Below the pieces are notes generated by a model, which worked only from the letters and a program-made list of their open reading frames with translations, was not told the origin of the DNA and made no database searches. From positions 1,054,001 to 1,118,000 of the forward strand of contig NZ_JAGIPG010000002.1 of NCBI RefSeq assembly GCF_017877055.1: a stretch of 64,000 bases of DNA, given 5' to 3'. Positions 15,909-23,783 of this stretch are shown here, in pieces. The position numbers and the translations under genes were made by a program. Positions within the stretch are counted from its first letter, which is position 1, and each line of letters opens with the position of its first letter. Source of the stretch: Neorhizobium galegae. Its GTDB lineage: Bacteria; Pseudomonadota; Alphaproteobacteria; Rhizobiales; Rhizobiaceae.

Positions 15909-15931
15909 GCAAACAAACTGGCTTTGTTTGC
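15909..15931. promoter_or_regulatory. 9-bp inverted repeat, candidate operator of the replication genes
   Basis: GCAAACAAA and TTTGTTTGC are perfect complements separated by 5 bases. The dyad lies 95 bp upstream of the first gene of the leftward replication transcript, a good place for a phage repressor. No repressor gene for it is obvious in the window. Confidence 0.5.
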
Positions 15932-16123
15932 AGGCCAAAGCGCTTATTTTTCAAACGGGTGGATGCGCGAAACTAGGGGCCGGAGGTTCGATACCTTGGG
16001 AAACAACCATTCGCGACCGTACGGCAACGATTGGCAATGAATGGGCGGAACGAAACGTGTTTTGGAGCCTCAAACGACCGCGAAAAACTGCGCAATCCCG
16101 GCTTTTCCCACGTAGGATCCATT

Positions 16124-16169
16124 GTTCGGGACGTGGGGGTCGAGTGTTCGAATCACTCCACTCCGACCA
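16124..16169 (+). other. 3' fragment of tRNA-Pro(CGG): probable att site of the element
   Basis: The 46 bases run from the anticodon loop (GTTCGGGACG, anticodon CGG) through the variable region and T arm (GTTCGAATC) to the 3' CCA. No D arm or 5' acceptor strand precedes it, so it is not a working tRNA. Integration at tRNA 3' ends leaves such a copy at the far boundary, with the intact tRNA at the other end, here expected left of the window. The element is therefore to the left and the chromosome to the right. Confidence 0.8.
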
Positions 16170-16513
16170 GTCGATCCTTGGTTTCCCAGGAGTTCCTTTC
16201 CCGATAACCTGTCTCCGCAAAAGCTCTTCCAGATCGGCGGACCGTTTTGGAACGCATGCGCTGCGGCTTGTCGGCAGGAGTGGTGTCGATCAATCAATCC
16301 ACCTGTCATCCGTGTTCGCCGACGTTCCCTTGTCCATCGCATTGCGCCGTGATTGTGAAGATCGGCTACAGGTTTTCATAGAGGCGCGACGGGTTGACTA
16401 AACCGGGACGGTATCCCATTGGTAGCACGACTCAGGCATGCCCACGCCCGGCGGTGGAAGTAAAAACCGCAACGGCGCGAGATAAGTAAAGATTTGCATT
16501 TCAGGTGGAGTAT
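16170..16513. other. Gene-free chromosomal flank right of the att site
   Basis: About 340 bases between the tRNA fragment and the methyltransferase gene. I see no gene with a ribosome-binding site and no repeat here. Open frames on the minus strand that cross the tRNA fragment are antisense artefacts. Confidence 0.5.
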
Positions 16514-17494
16514 ATGAAAGGCTTGATTAAAAAGGCGCTCCGTAAGGCGGGGAAGTATATGTTTCCTTCCGCCAATCATCCGGTCCGGGATGAAACGTCG
16601 CTGATGCTTCAGGGCAAGCAGCTCGCTCACCTCAAATCAGCCTTCGTCAAAGATCCCAAGGGACTTTTCGATTTCGAGTTCAAAGTGTTTTCCCAGTGGG
16701 GGGAAGACGGTATTATCGAGTGGCTCGTGGAACAGCTTTCGCCTCTGCCACAGATCTTCATCGAATTCGGCGTTGAGGATTACACCGAGTCGAATACGCG
16801 GTTTCTGCTGATGAACAGAAACTGGCGTGGGCTTGTTATCGATGGCTCGCAGGACGCAATCGCAAAGGTAAGAAGAAGCGAGCTCCATTGGCGTCATGAC
16901 CTGACAGCCCATGCAAGCTTCATTACCCGCGACAACATCGATCGCATATTCGAGGAACATGGTTTTTCCGGCGAAATCGGCCTTTTGAGCGTGGATATCG
17001 ACGGTAACGACTATTGGGTCTGGGAAGCGATAAAGAGCGTAAACCCCGGCATAGTCGTTTGTGAATACTGCGCTCACTTCGGGGATGTCCACGCCGTATC
17101 CGTCCCTTACAAGGAAGATTTCACACGTCACGCGGGCCACTACTCCGGTCAATATTTCGGCGCCTCGCTCAAGGCGTTCATCTCGTTGGCGCACCGGAAG
17201 GGTTATACGTTTCTGGGAACCAACGCTTCGGGGATAAACGCCTTCTTTGTGCGCAATGACTTGATCCCGAGGCTCGGAGACAAACAGCCTCCGGTAAAAT
17301 CCTTTCCCATGCGGGCTAGCGATACCCGCGACGAGCAAGGGACCCTCACCTTCATCCATGGGCCGGCGAAGGCAGACCTGATCAGGCATTTGCCCATAAT
17401 CGACGTGGAAACGGGGAAGCAGACGACACTCGGCGAACTTGGTTACCTGTACAGCGATGAATGGCTGAAGCTGATGCGCGGCGATTTGCCGTGA
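16514..17494 (+). CDS. FkbM-like SAM-dependent methyltransferase
   Basis: A 326-residue protein from ATG 16514, which has AGGTGGAG just upstream (GTG 16505 is an alternative). The Rossmann-type core begins at IFIEFGVEDYTESNTRFLL, with the acidic ExG loop that binds S-adenosylmethionine. RGLVIDGS provides the ribose-binding acidic strand, and LLSVDIDGNDYWVWEAI matches the region that is SIDVEGxE in FkbM proteins. There is no signal peptide; the basic N-terminus could be membrane-proximal. Substrates of such enzymes are often glycans. It is the first chromosomal gene beside the integrated element and stands alone. Confidence 0.65.
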   Translation: MKGLIKKALRKAGKYMFPSANHPVRDETSLMLQGKQLAHLKSAFVKDPKGLFDFEFKVFSQWGEDGIIEWLVEQLSPLPQIFIEFGVEDYTESNTRFLLMNRNWRGLVIDGSQDAIAKVRRSELHWRHDLTAHASFITRDNIDRIFEEHGFSGEIGLLSVDIDGNDYWVWEAIKSVNPGIVVCEYCAHFGDVHAVSVPYKEDFTRHAGHYSGQYFGASLKAFISLAHRKGYTFLGTNASGINAFFVRNDLIPRLGDKQPPVKSFPMRASDTRDEQGTLTFIHGPAKADLIRHLPIIDVETGKQTTLGELGYLYSDEWLKLMRGDLP

Positions 17495-17770
17495 GGCCTT
17501 GTGCCCCACTCGCATGCACTTCAGCCGGCGAAGAATAACGCCAGGTCTCGGCATGCCGTTACGGCATCACGTCGGCGGAGACGTATTATACGGTCGAGAT
17601 AACTTCTTGGTCGTGGGGCCGCCTGGGCTTTTCCTGTCCGTTTGAGGTCGTGCCTGCATCTGGCGGGGAGAGGGCCGTAGCATGTACGCCGCGTCATCCA
17701 GCTGCCGTTCGTTCGATCTCATCCAGCGCGGTTCGACGCGCCCGCCAGCTTGATCGCGGACTTGGCGACG

Positions 17771-17795
17771 AAAAAAGGGGCCTTTCGACCCCTTT
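17771..17795 (-). terminator. Terminator of the cysH-cysD-cysN unit
   Basis: On the minus strand, AAAGGGG and CCCCTTT pair around an 8-nt loop (TCGAAAGG) and continue into TTT. It sits 24 bp past the cysN stop. The 324-bp interval 17495-17818 holds nothing else I can support. Confidence 0.75.
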
Positions 17796-17818
17796 CCATT
17801 TCCCGCCGATCGTAGAGA

Positions 17819-19306
17819 TCAGATGTCGCCGCCGGCGTTGGAGAACAGCTCTGCCGCCTGCTTGGCGGTCATCCGCTTGATCTCGGTCTCGTCGCGCCGG
17901 TTGGCGAAGAGCTCGCTTGCCATCAGCTGCTCGGCGAGATCGGCCGGCAGAGACAGCACGACGCGCTGGTCTTCACGGTGAATGCCGCCGACTTCCGCTC
18001 GCTTGGCGATGATCATGCCGCCAGCGACCGTGTTCAGCGTATCCGGATCGATCAGGATGAAGGCGCCGGTCGAGCGGTTCTGGTCGTAAGCGTCGAAGAC
18101 CGCCAGTTCCTCGAAGGAGAGGCGCACCTTGCCGATCGCGTTCATGGCGAGCGTCGAGGCATGCGGCTGCCACTTGCCGGTCGCAAGCTCGAGCTGGCTG
18201 ATCGGTTCGACCGCGACGCGCTGGCGACGCGAACCGCTCTTCAGCCAGTAGCGTCTTCCGGGTTCGATCCCGCCCGGCTGCAGCGAAACGAGCTGGGCGT
18301 CGAAATGGTGGCCGGTCATCGGCTGGCCGTCGAGCGAAACGATCACGTCGCCGCGGGCCACGTCCACCTGCCGGTCGAGGACCAGCGTGATGGCGTCGCC
18401 TGCAACAGCTGCGTTGCGCACGAGGTCGAAGGTGACGATCCGGCTGACATTGGCGATCGTCCCTGAGGGCAGGATGACGACAGAGTCGCCCGGCTTCACC
18501 GAGCCGCCCGCGACGGTCCCCTGATATCCGCGAAAACTCTCGCCGGGACGAACGACGCGCTGCACCGGCAGGCGGAAACCGCCGGCCTGCGTAGAGCGCA
18601 CCGTTGCCAGTTCCAGCGCCTCGACCAAGGTCGGGCCATCATACCAGGGCATCGAGGCGTCGGCCGGATAAACGACGTTTTCGCCCTTCAGCGCCGACAT
18701 CGGGATCGCGGTGATCTGGCGCACGCCGAGCGACAGCGCGAATTCGCGGAAATCGTGGGAGATCCTGTCGAACACAGCCTTGTCGTAATGGACGAGGTCG
18801 ATCTTGTTGACGGCCAGCACAAACTGCCGGATGCCCATCAGGGCTGCGATCGTGGCGTGCCGGCGGGTCTGTTCGAGCAGACCGGCGCGGGCGTCGGCCA
18901 GCAGGATGGCGAGATCGGCGGTCGAGGCGCCGGTTGCCATGTTGCGGGTATATTGCTCATGGCCGGGCGTATCGGCGACGATGAACGAACGCCGGTCGGT
19001 CGAAAAATAGCGATAGGCGACGTCGATGGTGATGCCCTGTTCGCGTTCGGCCTGCAGGCCGTCGAGCAGCAGGGCGAAGTCCGGCAGGCCGAGGTCGTTC
19101 TGGCTGCCGGAATCCCGTGCAAGCGTTGCGGCCTGGTCTTCCTTGACCGCCTTGGTGTCCCAGAGCAGCCGGCCGATCAGCGTCGACTTGCCGTCGTCGA
19201 CCGAGCCGCAGGTGATGAGACGCAGCGGGCGGGTGTCGCGCACGGCCTTCAGGGGTTCCGCGAAGGGAAGGATGGTCGCGGAGGGCGAAGTTGCTGTTGC
19301 GGTCAT
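17819..19306 (-). CDS. cysN: Sulfate adenylyltransferase subunit 1 (GTPase)
   Basis: A 495-residue translation-factor-like GTPase that drives ATP sulfurylase, which makes adenosine 5'-phosphosulfate from sulfate. G1 is GSVDDGKST (34-42), G3 is DTPGHEQYTRNM, and G4 is NKIDLV. Two beta-barrel domains follow (for example LPVQRVVRPGESFRGYQGTV). The protein stops where a fused CysC kinase would start in CysNC/NodQ, so APS kinase is not encoded here, consistent with the neighbouring reductase being of the APS type. It begins one base after the cysD stop and forms the active complex with CysD. A terminator follows. Confidence 0.97.
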   Translation of the reverse strand: MTATATSPSATILPFAEPLKAVRDTRPLRLITCGSVDDGKSTLIGRLLWDTKAVKEDQAATLARDSGSQNDLGLPDFALLLDGLQAEREQGITIDVAYRYFSTDRRSFIVADTPGHEQYTRNMATGASTADLAILLADARAGLLEQTRRHATIAALMGIRQFVLAVNKIDLVHYDKAVFDRISHDFREFALSLGVRQITAIPMSALKGENVVYPADASMPWYDGPTLVEALELATVRSTQAGGFRLPVQRVVRPGESFRGYQGTVAGGSVKPGDSVVILPSGTIANVSRIVTFDLVRNAAVAGDAITLVLDRQVDVARGDVIVSLDGQPMTGHHFDAQLVSLQPGGIEPGRRYWLKSGSRRQRVAVEPISQLELATGKWQPHASTLAMNAIGKVRLSFEELAVFDAYDQNRSTGAFILIDPDTLNTVAGGMIIAKRAEVGGIHREDQRVVLSLPADLAEQLMASELFANRRDETEIKRMTAKQAAELFSNAGGDI

Positions 19307-19307
19307 C

Positions 19308-20261
19308 TCAGAAATATCCTTCGCGCTTCTTCTTTTCCATGGAGCCGGACTGGTCGCGGTCGATGGCGCGGCCTTGGCGTTCGGAAACGGTGGCGATTTC
19401 GAGCTCGGCGATCACCTCTTCGAGGTTGGAAGCCGTCGAGCGGATGGCGCCGGTCAGCGGGAAGCAGCCGAGCGTGCGGAAACGGATCATGCCATGCTGC
19501 ACGGTCTCGCCGGGCTTGAGTTCAAGCCGCGGATCCTCAGCAAGGATCATCATCCCGTCGCGCTCCACATAGGGGCGTTCGGCGGCGTAATAGAGCGGCA
19601 CGAGCGGGATGTCTTCCGCCTGGATGTAGCGCCAGATATCGACCTCCGTCCAGTTGGAGAGCGGGAAGGCGCGCACGCTTTCGCCCTTGCGGACCATGCC
19701 GTTATAGACGTTCCAAAGCTCCGGGCGCTGGTTGCGCGGGTCCCATTTGTGGTCCGGGGTGCGGAAGGAATAGATGCGTTCCTTGGCGCGGGAGGCCTCC
19801 TCGTCGCGCCGCGCGCCGCCAAAGGCCGCGTCGTAGCCGCCGGCGTCGAGCGCCTGGCGCAGCGCCTCGGTCTTCATGATGTCGGTATAGAGCGCCGAAC
19901 CGTGGCTGAATGGGGTGATCCCTTCCTCGGCGCCGCGCGGATTGGTGTGGACCACGAGATCGAGATCGTATTTCTCGGCGATCTCGTCGCGGAACTCGAT
20001 CATCTCCTTGAACTTCCACGTCGTATCCACGTGCAGGAGCGGGAAGGGGACGCGGCCGGGATAAAAGGCCTTGCGGGCGAGATGCAGCAGGACGGACGAG
20101 TCCTTGCCGATCGAATAGAGCATTACAGGTTTTTCGAATTCCGCCGCCACTTCGCGAAAGATGTGGATCGCTTCGTTTTCGAGGGCCTTCAGATGCGGAT
20201 CGAGCGGCGGTCTGGAAACGGGCGGGTTCTTCACTTCCGTTTCCTGTACTGACAAGGGCAT
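19308..20261 (-). CDS. cysD: Sulfate adenylyltransferase subunit 2
   Basis: A 317-residue catalytic subunit of ATP sulfurylase, member of the PP-loop ATP pyrophosphatase family. The ATP-binding loop is [13 protein letters not shown] near residues 55-68, and [12 protein letters not shown] and [14 protein letters not shown] are typical CysD segments. The start at 20261 gives [14 protein letters not shown]; the frame stays open upstream to 20396, but that would overlap cysH. It lies 41 bp after cysH and one base before cysN, in the order cysH-cysD-cysN usual for Rhizobiaceae. Confidence 0.97.
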   Translation of the reverse strand: MPLSVQETEVKNPPVSRPPLDPHLKALENEAIHIFREVAAEFEKPVMLYSIGKDSSVLLHLARKAFYPGRVPFPLLHVDTTWKFKEMIEFRDEIAEKYDLDLVVHTNPRGAEEGITPFSHGSALYTDIMKTEALRQALDAGGYDAAFGGARRDEEASRAKERIYSFRTPDHKWDPRNQRPELWNVYNGMVRKGESVRAFPLSNWTEVDIWRYIQAEDIPLVPLYYAAERPYVERDGMMILAEDPRLELKPGETVQHGMIRFRTLGCFPLTGAIRSTASNLEEVIAELEIATVSERQGRAIDRDQSGSMEKKKREGYF

Positions 20262-20302
20262 TTCGGTCTCCGGGTATTCTATCGTAACAAACACAAAAGG
20301 CT

Positions 20303-21073
20303 TCAGTTCGCCTGGGCTAAGGGCTCTGCGACTGGCTGAGCGACGTTTTCCGGCACATGCAGGCCGCATTCGCGCTTTTCGTCGTTTTCCCACCACCAGC
20401 GACCGGCGCGCTCTGGCTCACCGGGCTTGATGGCGCGGGTACAGGGCTCGCAGCCGATCGATGGATAGCCGCGCTTGTGCAGCGGATTGACCGGGATGGC
20501 TTCGGAAGCCACATGGGCGTTGATCGTCTCGATGTCCCAGTCGGCCAGCGGGTTGATCTTGATCAGGTTGCGCTCGGCGTCGTATTCGGCAAACGGCGTC
20601 GTCGCGCGATTGCCCGACTGGCCGCGGCGAAGGCCGGTGACCCAGACGTCGGCGCCAGCCAGAGCCTTGGCGAGAGGCTTCAGCTTGCGCACATGACAGC
20701 AGGCGTGGCGAGCTTCGACGCTGTCGTAGAAGCCGTTGAGCCCGTATTTCGCGGCGTATTCGTCCACATCGTCCTGCTCCGGCCGAAAGCGGCGGATCTC
20801 GATGCCGTAGCGCTCCTCGGTCTCGCCGATCAGGTCGACGGTTTCCTTGAACAGCCGCCCCGTTTCGAGCGTCGAAATCTCGACTGGCAGGCGATGCGTG
20901 CCGATCGCTGCGGTAATCACCTGATCCTCGATGCCGAGCGAGGTGGTGAACACGGCGTGGCCGAGTTCGGCGGCAAGCGCCAGGCGCCCAGCAAGGTCCA
21001 GGCTTTCGAGCTGTGCGTCGAGGGTGGCGGCCAGTCCCGAACGGTCCTGGCCGGCGGCATCGTGCAGTGTCAT
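20303..21073 (-). CDS. cysH: Assimilatory adenylylsulfate (APS/PAPS) reductase
   Basis: A 256-residue PP-loop reductase that converts activated sulfate to sulfite using thioredoxin. [10 protein letters not shown] near residue 42 is the nucleotide loop. The paired cysteines in RHACCHVRK and the GCEPC near the end are the [4Fe-4S] ligands that mark the APS-type enzyme of alphaproteobacteria. [13 protein letters not shown] matches the conserved LDTGRLxxET. I start at ATG 21073, since upstream residues run into the regulatory region. It heads the leftward operon; an Rrf2 regulator lies divergently 360 bp away, a likely controller. Confidence 0.95.
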   Translation of the reverse strand: MTLHDAAGQDRSGLAATLDAQLESLDLAGRLALAAELGHAVFTTSLGIEDQVITAAIGTHRLPVEISTLETGRLFKETVDLIGETEERYGIEIRRFRPEQDDVDEYAAKYGLNGFYDSVEARHACCHVRKLKPLAKALAGADVWVTGLRRGQSGNRATTPFAEYDAERNLIKINPLADWDIETINAHVASEAIPVNPLHKRGYPSIGCEPCTRAIKPGEPERAGRWWWENDEKRECGLHVPENVAQPVAEPLAQAN

Positions 21074-21229
21074 GGGTCTTCTTCCGTGAGCGATTGCTTG
21101 ATTATCCAGATTTATCGCCGTCAAGGACAGGAAAACCCGTTTCTTCCCATGGTGATGCGGAGCAAATATCTCTCCAAAGCGGCGCTCACACAGAAAACCT
21201 GCCGCCTTAACCAAAAGTGACTGATTTTA

Positions 21230-21284
21230 TCCCGGAAACCCCTGCATTGGTTTGTATTTTTCCGTGATTTGAGCTATTCCGGGA
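21230..21284. promoter_or_regulatory. Spaced 8-bp inverted repeat between cysH and the Rrf2 gene
   Basis: TCCCGGAA at 21230-21237 and TTCCGGGA at 21277-21284 are perfect complements 39 bp apart, within the 360-bp divergent region 21074-21433. A pair of operator half-sites for the Rrf2 protein is plausible; no other gene is seen in the interval. Confidence 0.4.
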
Positions 21285-21433
21285 ACATGTCTCCGGGGCG
21301 CTGTTTCCCCTGGTGGATTTGCAGCCCCTGAGCGCCCCTCTGGCGACCCTGTGGATGCCCCAAACGAAGCTGAAGTGAGCGGCGCCGTGAGGACCATTTG
21401 CCTTGCGGCGGCGCTATTGTCGATGGTTGCGTG

Positions 21434-21889
21434 ATGATATCCCAGAAAGCGAAATATGCCCTTCGGGCCTTGGCCGCCCTTGCACAGGCCGATCCCGAAG
21501 CGCCGATGCTGATTTCCGAGATTGCCCTCCAGCAGAGCATTCCGAAGAAATTCCTGGAACAGATCCTGCTCGACCTCAAGCGTTCCGGCATCGTCGTTTC
21601 CCGCCGCGGCAAGCAGGGCGGCTATCTGCTCCTGAAACCCGCCGCTGCCATCACCTTTGGCGAAGTCCTGCGCCTGGTCGACGGCCCGATCGCGCCGCTG
21701 CCCTGCCTCTCGCAGACCGCCTACCGCAAATGCGAGGATTGCGACGGCGAACATCTCTGCGAAATCCGCCATGTCTTCGCCCGCGTCGCCGATGCGACCC
21801 GCGACGTGCTGTTCAACACCACGATAGCCGATGCCGTCGAAGGCGCCGGCGACACCAAGGCGCCCGTCAGGGAACTGCTGACGGCTTGA
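21434..21889 (+). CDS. Rrf2-family regulator with cysteine cluster
   Basis: A 151-residue regulator. MISQKAKYALRALAALAQAD is the Rrf2 opening helix, followed by a winged HTH (ISEIALQQSIPKKFLEQILL; DLKRSGIVVSRRGKQGGYLL). CLSQTAYRKCEDCDGEHLCE carries four cysteines, more than the three iron-sulfur ligands of IscR, and resembles the cluster region of sulfur-responsive Rrf2 proteins. It is divergent from cysH-cysD-cysN and upstream of the sulfate transporter, so I infer that it senses sulfur or cysteine status and controls these genes. The start at 21434 gives the canonical N-terminus. Confidence 0.85.
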   Translation: MISQKAKYALRALAALAQADPEAPMLISEIALQQSIPKKFLEQILLDLKRSGIVVSRRGKQGGYLLLKPAAAITFGEVLRLVDGPIAPLPCLSQTAYRKCEDCDGEHLCEIRHVFARVADATRDVLFNTTIADAVEGAGDTKAPVRELLTA

Positions 21890-21903
21890 TGTCTGTTTCC
21901 GGC

Positions 21904-21931
21904 TTGGCGATGTACCAAAGTTTGGTATAAT
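21904..21931 (+). promoter_or_regulatory. parD promoter with operator
   Basis: TTGGCG (21904-21909), a 16-bp spacer and TATAAT (21926-21931). The inverted repeat TACCAAA-G-TTTGGTA (21913-21927) covers the spacer and the start of the -10 box, where ParD would bind to autorepress. Confidence 0.7.
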
Positions 21932-21949
21932 GACAAGGCAGGGGGCGTT

Positions 21950-22195
21950 ATGGCTCGAAATACATCCATTTCACTGGGCGATCATTTCGCCAGTTTCATC
22001 GACACGCAGGTTGAAAGCGGCCGGTATGGTTCGGCCAGCGATGTCGTCAGGGCGGGTCTGCGCCTGCTTGAAGAACATGAGGCCCGAGTCAAGGCCCTAC
22101 AGGACGCTCTGATTGCCGGAGAAGAGTCGGGCACGCCACAACCATTCGACAACCAAGCATTTCTGAAACGGATGCGAGAGCGCCATGGCCGCTAA
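21950..22195 (+). CDS. parD: ParD-family antitoxin
   Basis: An 81-residue type II antitoxin. The ribbon-helix-helix DNA-binding part is residues 1-45 (NTSISLGDHFASFIDTQVES; GRYGSASDVVRAGLRLLEEH), matching the ParD/CC2985 family. The C-terminal half wraps the toxin in known pairs. Its end overlaps the toxin start by 11 bp. The promoter upstream has a clear palindromic operator. It is intact although its toxin is frameshifted. Confidence 0.9.
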   Translation: MARNTSISLGDHFASFIDTQVESGRYGSASDVVRAGLRLLEEHEARVKALQDALIAGEESGTPQPFDNQAFLKRMRERHGR

Positions 22196-22483
22196 GGGCC
22201 GCGACTACAAGCTTTCACCGCTTGCGGAAGAGGATCTTGAAGGTATCTGGGATTATACGGTCGAAACGTGGTCGTGGGAGCAGGCCGAGCGCTACCACGA
22301 TGAACTAATCTCGACGCTGGAAGGATTGGCGGCAGGTCGGAAACTCGGCCGGCCGGTTGATATTCGGCAAGGGTATTTCAAATAGCCATCGGTGCACATA
22401 GTGTTTTCTACCGGTTTTCCGAAAGCGCTATCGATATTATTCGCATCCTTCATCAGAAGATGGATGTCAGCCGGCACCTCTAG
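22185..22483 (+). pseudogene. parE: ParE-family toxin broken by a frameshift
   Basis: The frame reads a normal ParE start (MAAKGRDYKLSPLAEEDLEG, then WDYTVETWSWEQAERYHDEL) and stops after GYFK at 22383-22385. The next frame continues without a break as IAIGAHSVFYRFSESAIDII to RHL and a stop at 22481-22483, which is the missing C-terminal third of ParE. Adding one base in the AAA before TAG restores an intact product of about 98 residues. The C-terminal strands are needed for gyrase poisoning in the family, so the toxin is probably inactive. A sequencing error in the short A run is the alternative. Confidence 0.8.
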
Positions 22484-22606
22484 TGTCTCGCCAAATCTTT
22501 GGAAAATTCTCCTCCCGCGCCCCCAAAATCCCGATTATGGCCGGATTGTGATTTTGCAAACCGCCTGTTTGCCGAAGCGGGCATTCTGTCCATATCAGGA
22601 GGATTA

Positions 22607-22672
22607 ATGGTTTCTTTGTCGTCGCAGCCTGTCAAAGGGAAACAGTTTTGCCTTCTTCTTGCCCTCGATTGA
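22607..22672 (+). CDS. 21-residue candidate leader peptide before the sulfate transporter
   Basis: ATG 22607 follows a near-perfect AGGAGGATTA ribosome site and encodes MVSLSSQPVKGKQFCLLLAL plus one residue before TGA 22670-22672. It lies 51 bp before sbp on the same strand. One Cys codon followed by a Leu run is compatible with a regulatory upstream peptide. No terminator/antiterminator pair is obvious. Confidence 0.4.
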   Translation: MVSLSSQPVKGKQFCLLLALD

Positions 22673-22723
22673 CTAAGACGACCCAACCGATAGAGTTTCG
22701 GCAGAACCACAGGAGGGAACCTC

Positions 22724-23770
22724 ATGTTCAAATTTGCCCCGGGATTGGGCCGTCGACTGGGCACGCGTTTGGGCGCCGTCGCACTCGGTCTGTCCCTGAC
22801 GGCCGGGATCGTCGCACCGGCTTTTGCCGATAGCCAGCTTCTCAACGTTTCCTACGATCCGACCCGCGAGCTCTACAAGGATTTCAACGTCGCCTTCGCC
22901 AAATACTGGAAGGCGCAAGGCGGCGACGACGTGACGATCCGCCAGTCGCACGGCGGTTCCGGCGCGCAGGCCCGTTCCGTCATCGACGGTCTGGAAGCCG
23001 ACGTCGTGACGCTGGCGCTCGAAAGCGACATCAACGCGATCGAGAAGTCCGGCAAGATCAAGGCCGGCTGGCGCGACCGTCTGCCGAACCACGCATCGCC
23101 CTACACGTCGACGATCGTCTTCCTCGTCCGCAAGGGCAATCCGAAGGGGATCAAGAACTGGGGCGACCTGGTGAAGGGCGACGTCTCGATCGTCACGCCG
23201 AACCCGAAGACCTCGGGCGGCGCCCGCTGGAACTATCTTGCCGCCTGGGCCTGGGCGAACGAGGAATACAAGGGCGATCAGGCCAAGATCAAGGCTTACG
23301 TCGGCGAACTCTACAAGCGTGCTCCGGTCCTGGACACCGGCGCCCGCGGCTCGACGGTCACCTTCGCGCAGCGCCAGATCGGCGACGTGCTGCTGGCCTG
23401 GGAAAACGAGGCCTATCTCGCCGGTGCTGAATTCGGCAAGGATGCCTTCGAGATCGTCGTTCCGCCGATTTCGATCCTCGCTGAGCCGCCGGTCGCGGTC
23501 GTCGACGCCACCGTCGATTCCAAGGGTACCCGCAAGCAGGCGGAGGCCTATCTGCAGTATCTCTACTCCGATGAAGGCCAGAATATCGCGGCGAAGCACT
23601 TCTATCGTCCTTCGAAGCCCGATGTGGTAAAGCCGGAATTGTTGAAGGCGCTGCCGAACATCAAGCTCGTCACTATCGACGATCCGATTTTCGGCGGTTG
23701 GAAGAAGGCGCAGCCCGAACATTTCGGTGACGGCGGCATTTTCGACCAGATCTACAAGCCCGGTAAGTAA
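22724..23770 (+). CDS. sbp: Sulfate ABC transporter, periplasmic binding protein
   Basis: A 348-residue protein with a signal peptide (basic [10 protein letters not shown], hydrophobic core, cleavage after AFA near residue 36). The mature protein starts [20 protein letters not shown], the hallmark of Sbp/Cys[21 protein letters not shown] and [20 protein letters not shown] are sulfate-binding-protein signatures contributing to the buried anion site. It captures sulfate or thiosulfate in the periplasm for the CysTWA channel. It is the first gene of a four-gene operon, preceded by a possible leader peptide. Confidence 0.96.
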   Translation: MFKFAPGLGRRLGTRLGAVALGLSLTAGIVAPAFADSQLLNVSYDPTRELYKDFNVAFAKYWKAQGGDDVTIRQSHGGSGAQARSVIDGLEADVVTLALESDINAIEKSGKIKAGWRDRLPNHASPYTSTIVFLVRKGNPKGIKNWGDLVKGDVSIVTPNPKTSGGARWNYLAAWAWANEEYKGDQAKIKAYVGELYKRAPVLDTGARGSTVTFAQRQIGDVLLAWENEAYLAGAEFGKDAFEIVVPPISILAEPPVAVVDATVDSKGTRKQAEAYLQYLYSDEGQNIAAKHFYRPSKPDVVKPELLKALPNIKLVTIDDPIFGGWKKAQPEHFGDGGIFDQIYKPGK

Positions 23771-23783
23771 GTCGGAATAGTAA

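Noticed and set aside
15577..15954. 126-residue N-terminal extension of the replication gene
   Set aside because: It runs in another frame through the 83-residue gene, is Pro/Ser-rich, and ATG 15576 gives a natural start.
16087..16169. Complete tRNA-Pro gene
   Set aside because: No D arm, 5' anticodon stem or 5' acceptor strand can be drawn; only the 3' part is present.
16070..16342. Minus-strand frame containing GVIRTLDPHVPN
   Set aside because: It is the antisense translation of the tRNA-Pro fragment, a familiar annotation artefact; there is no ribosome site.
22484..22723. SAM-type or other known riboswitch before the sulfate transporter
   Set aside because: I could not draw a matching conserved core; only a possible leader peptide is supported.
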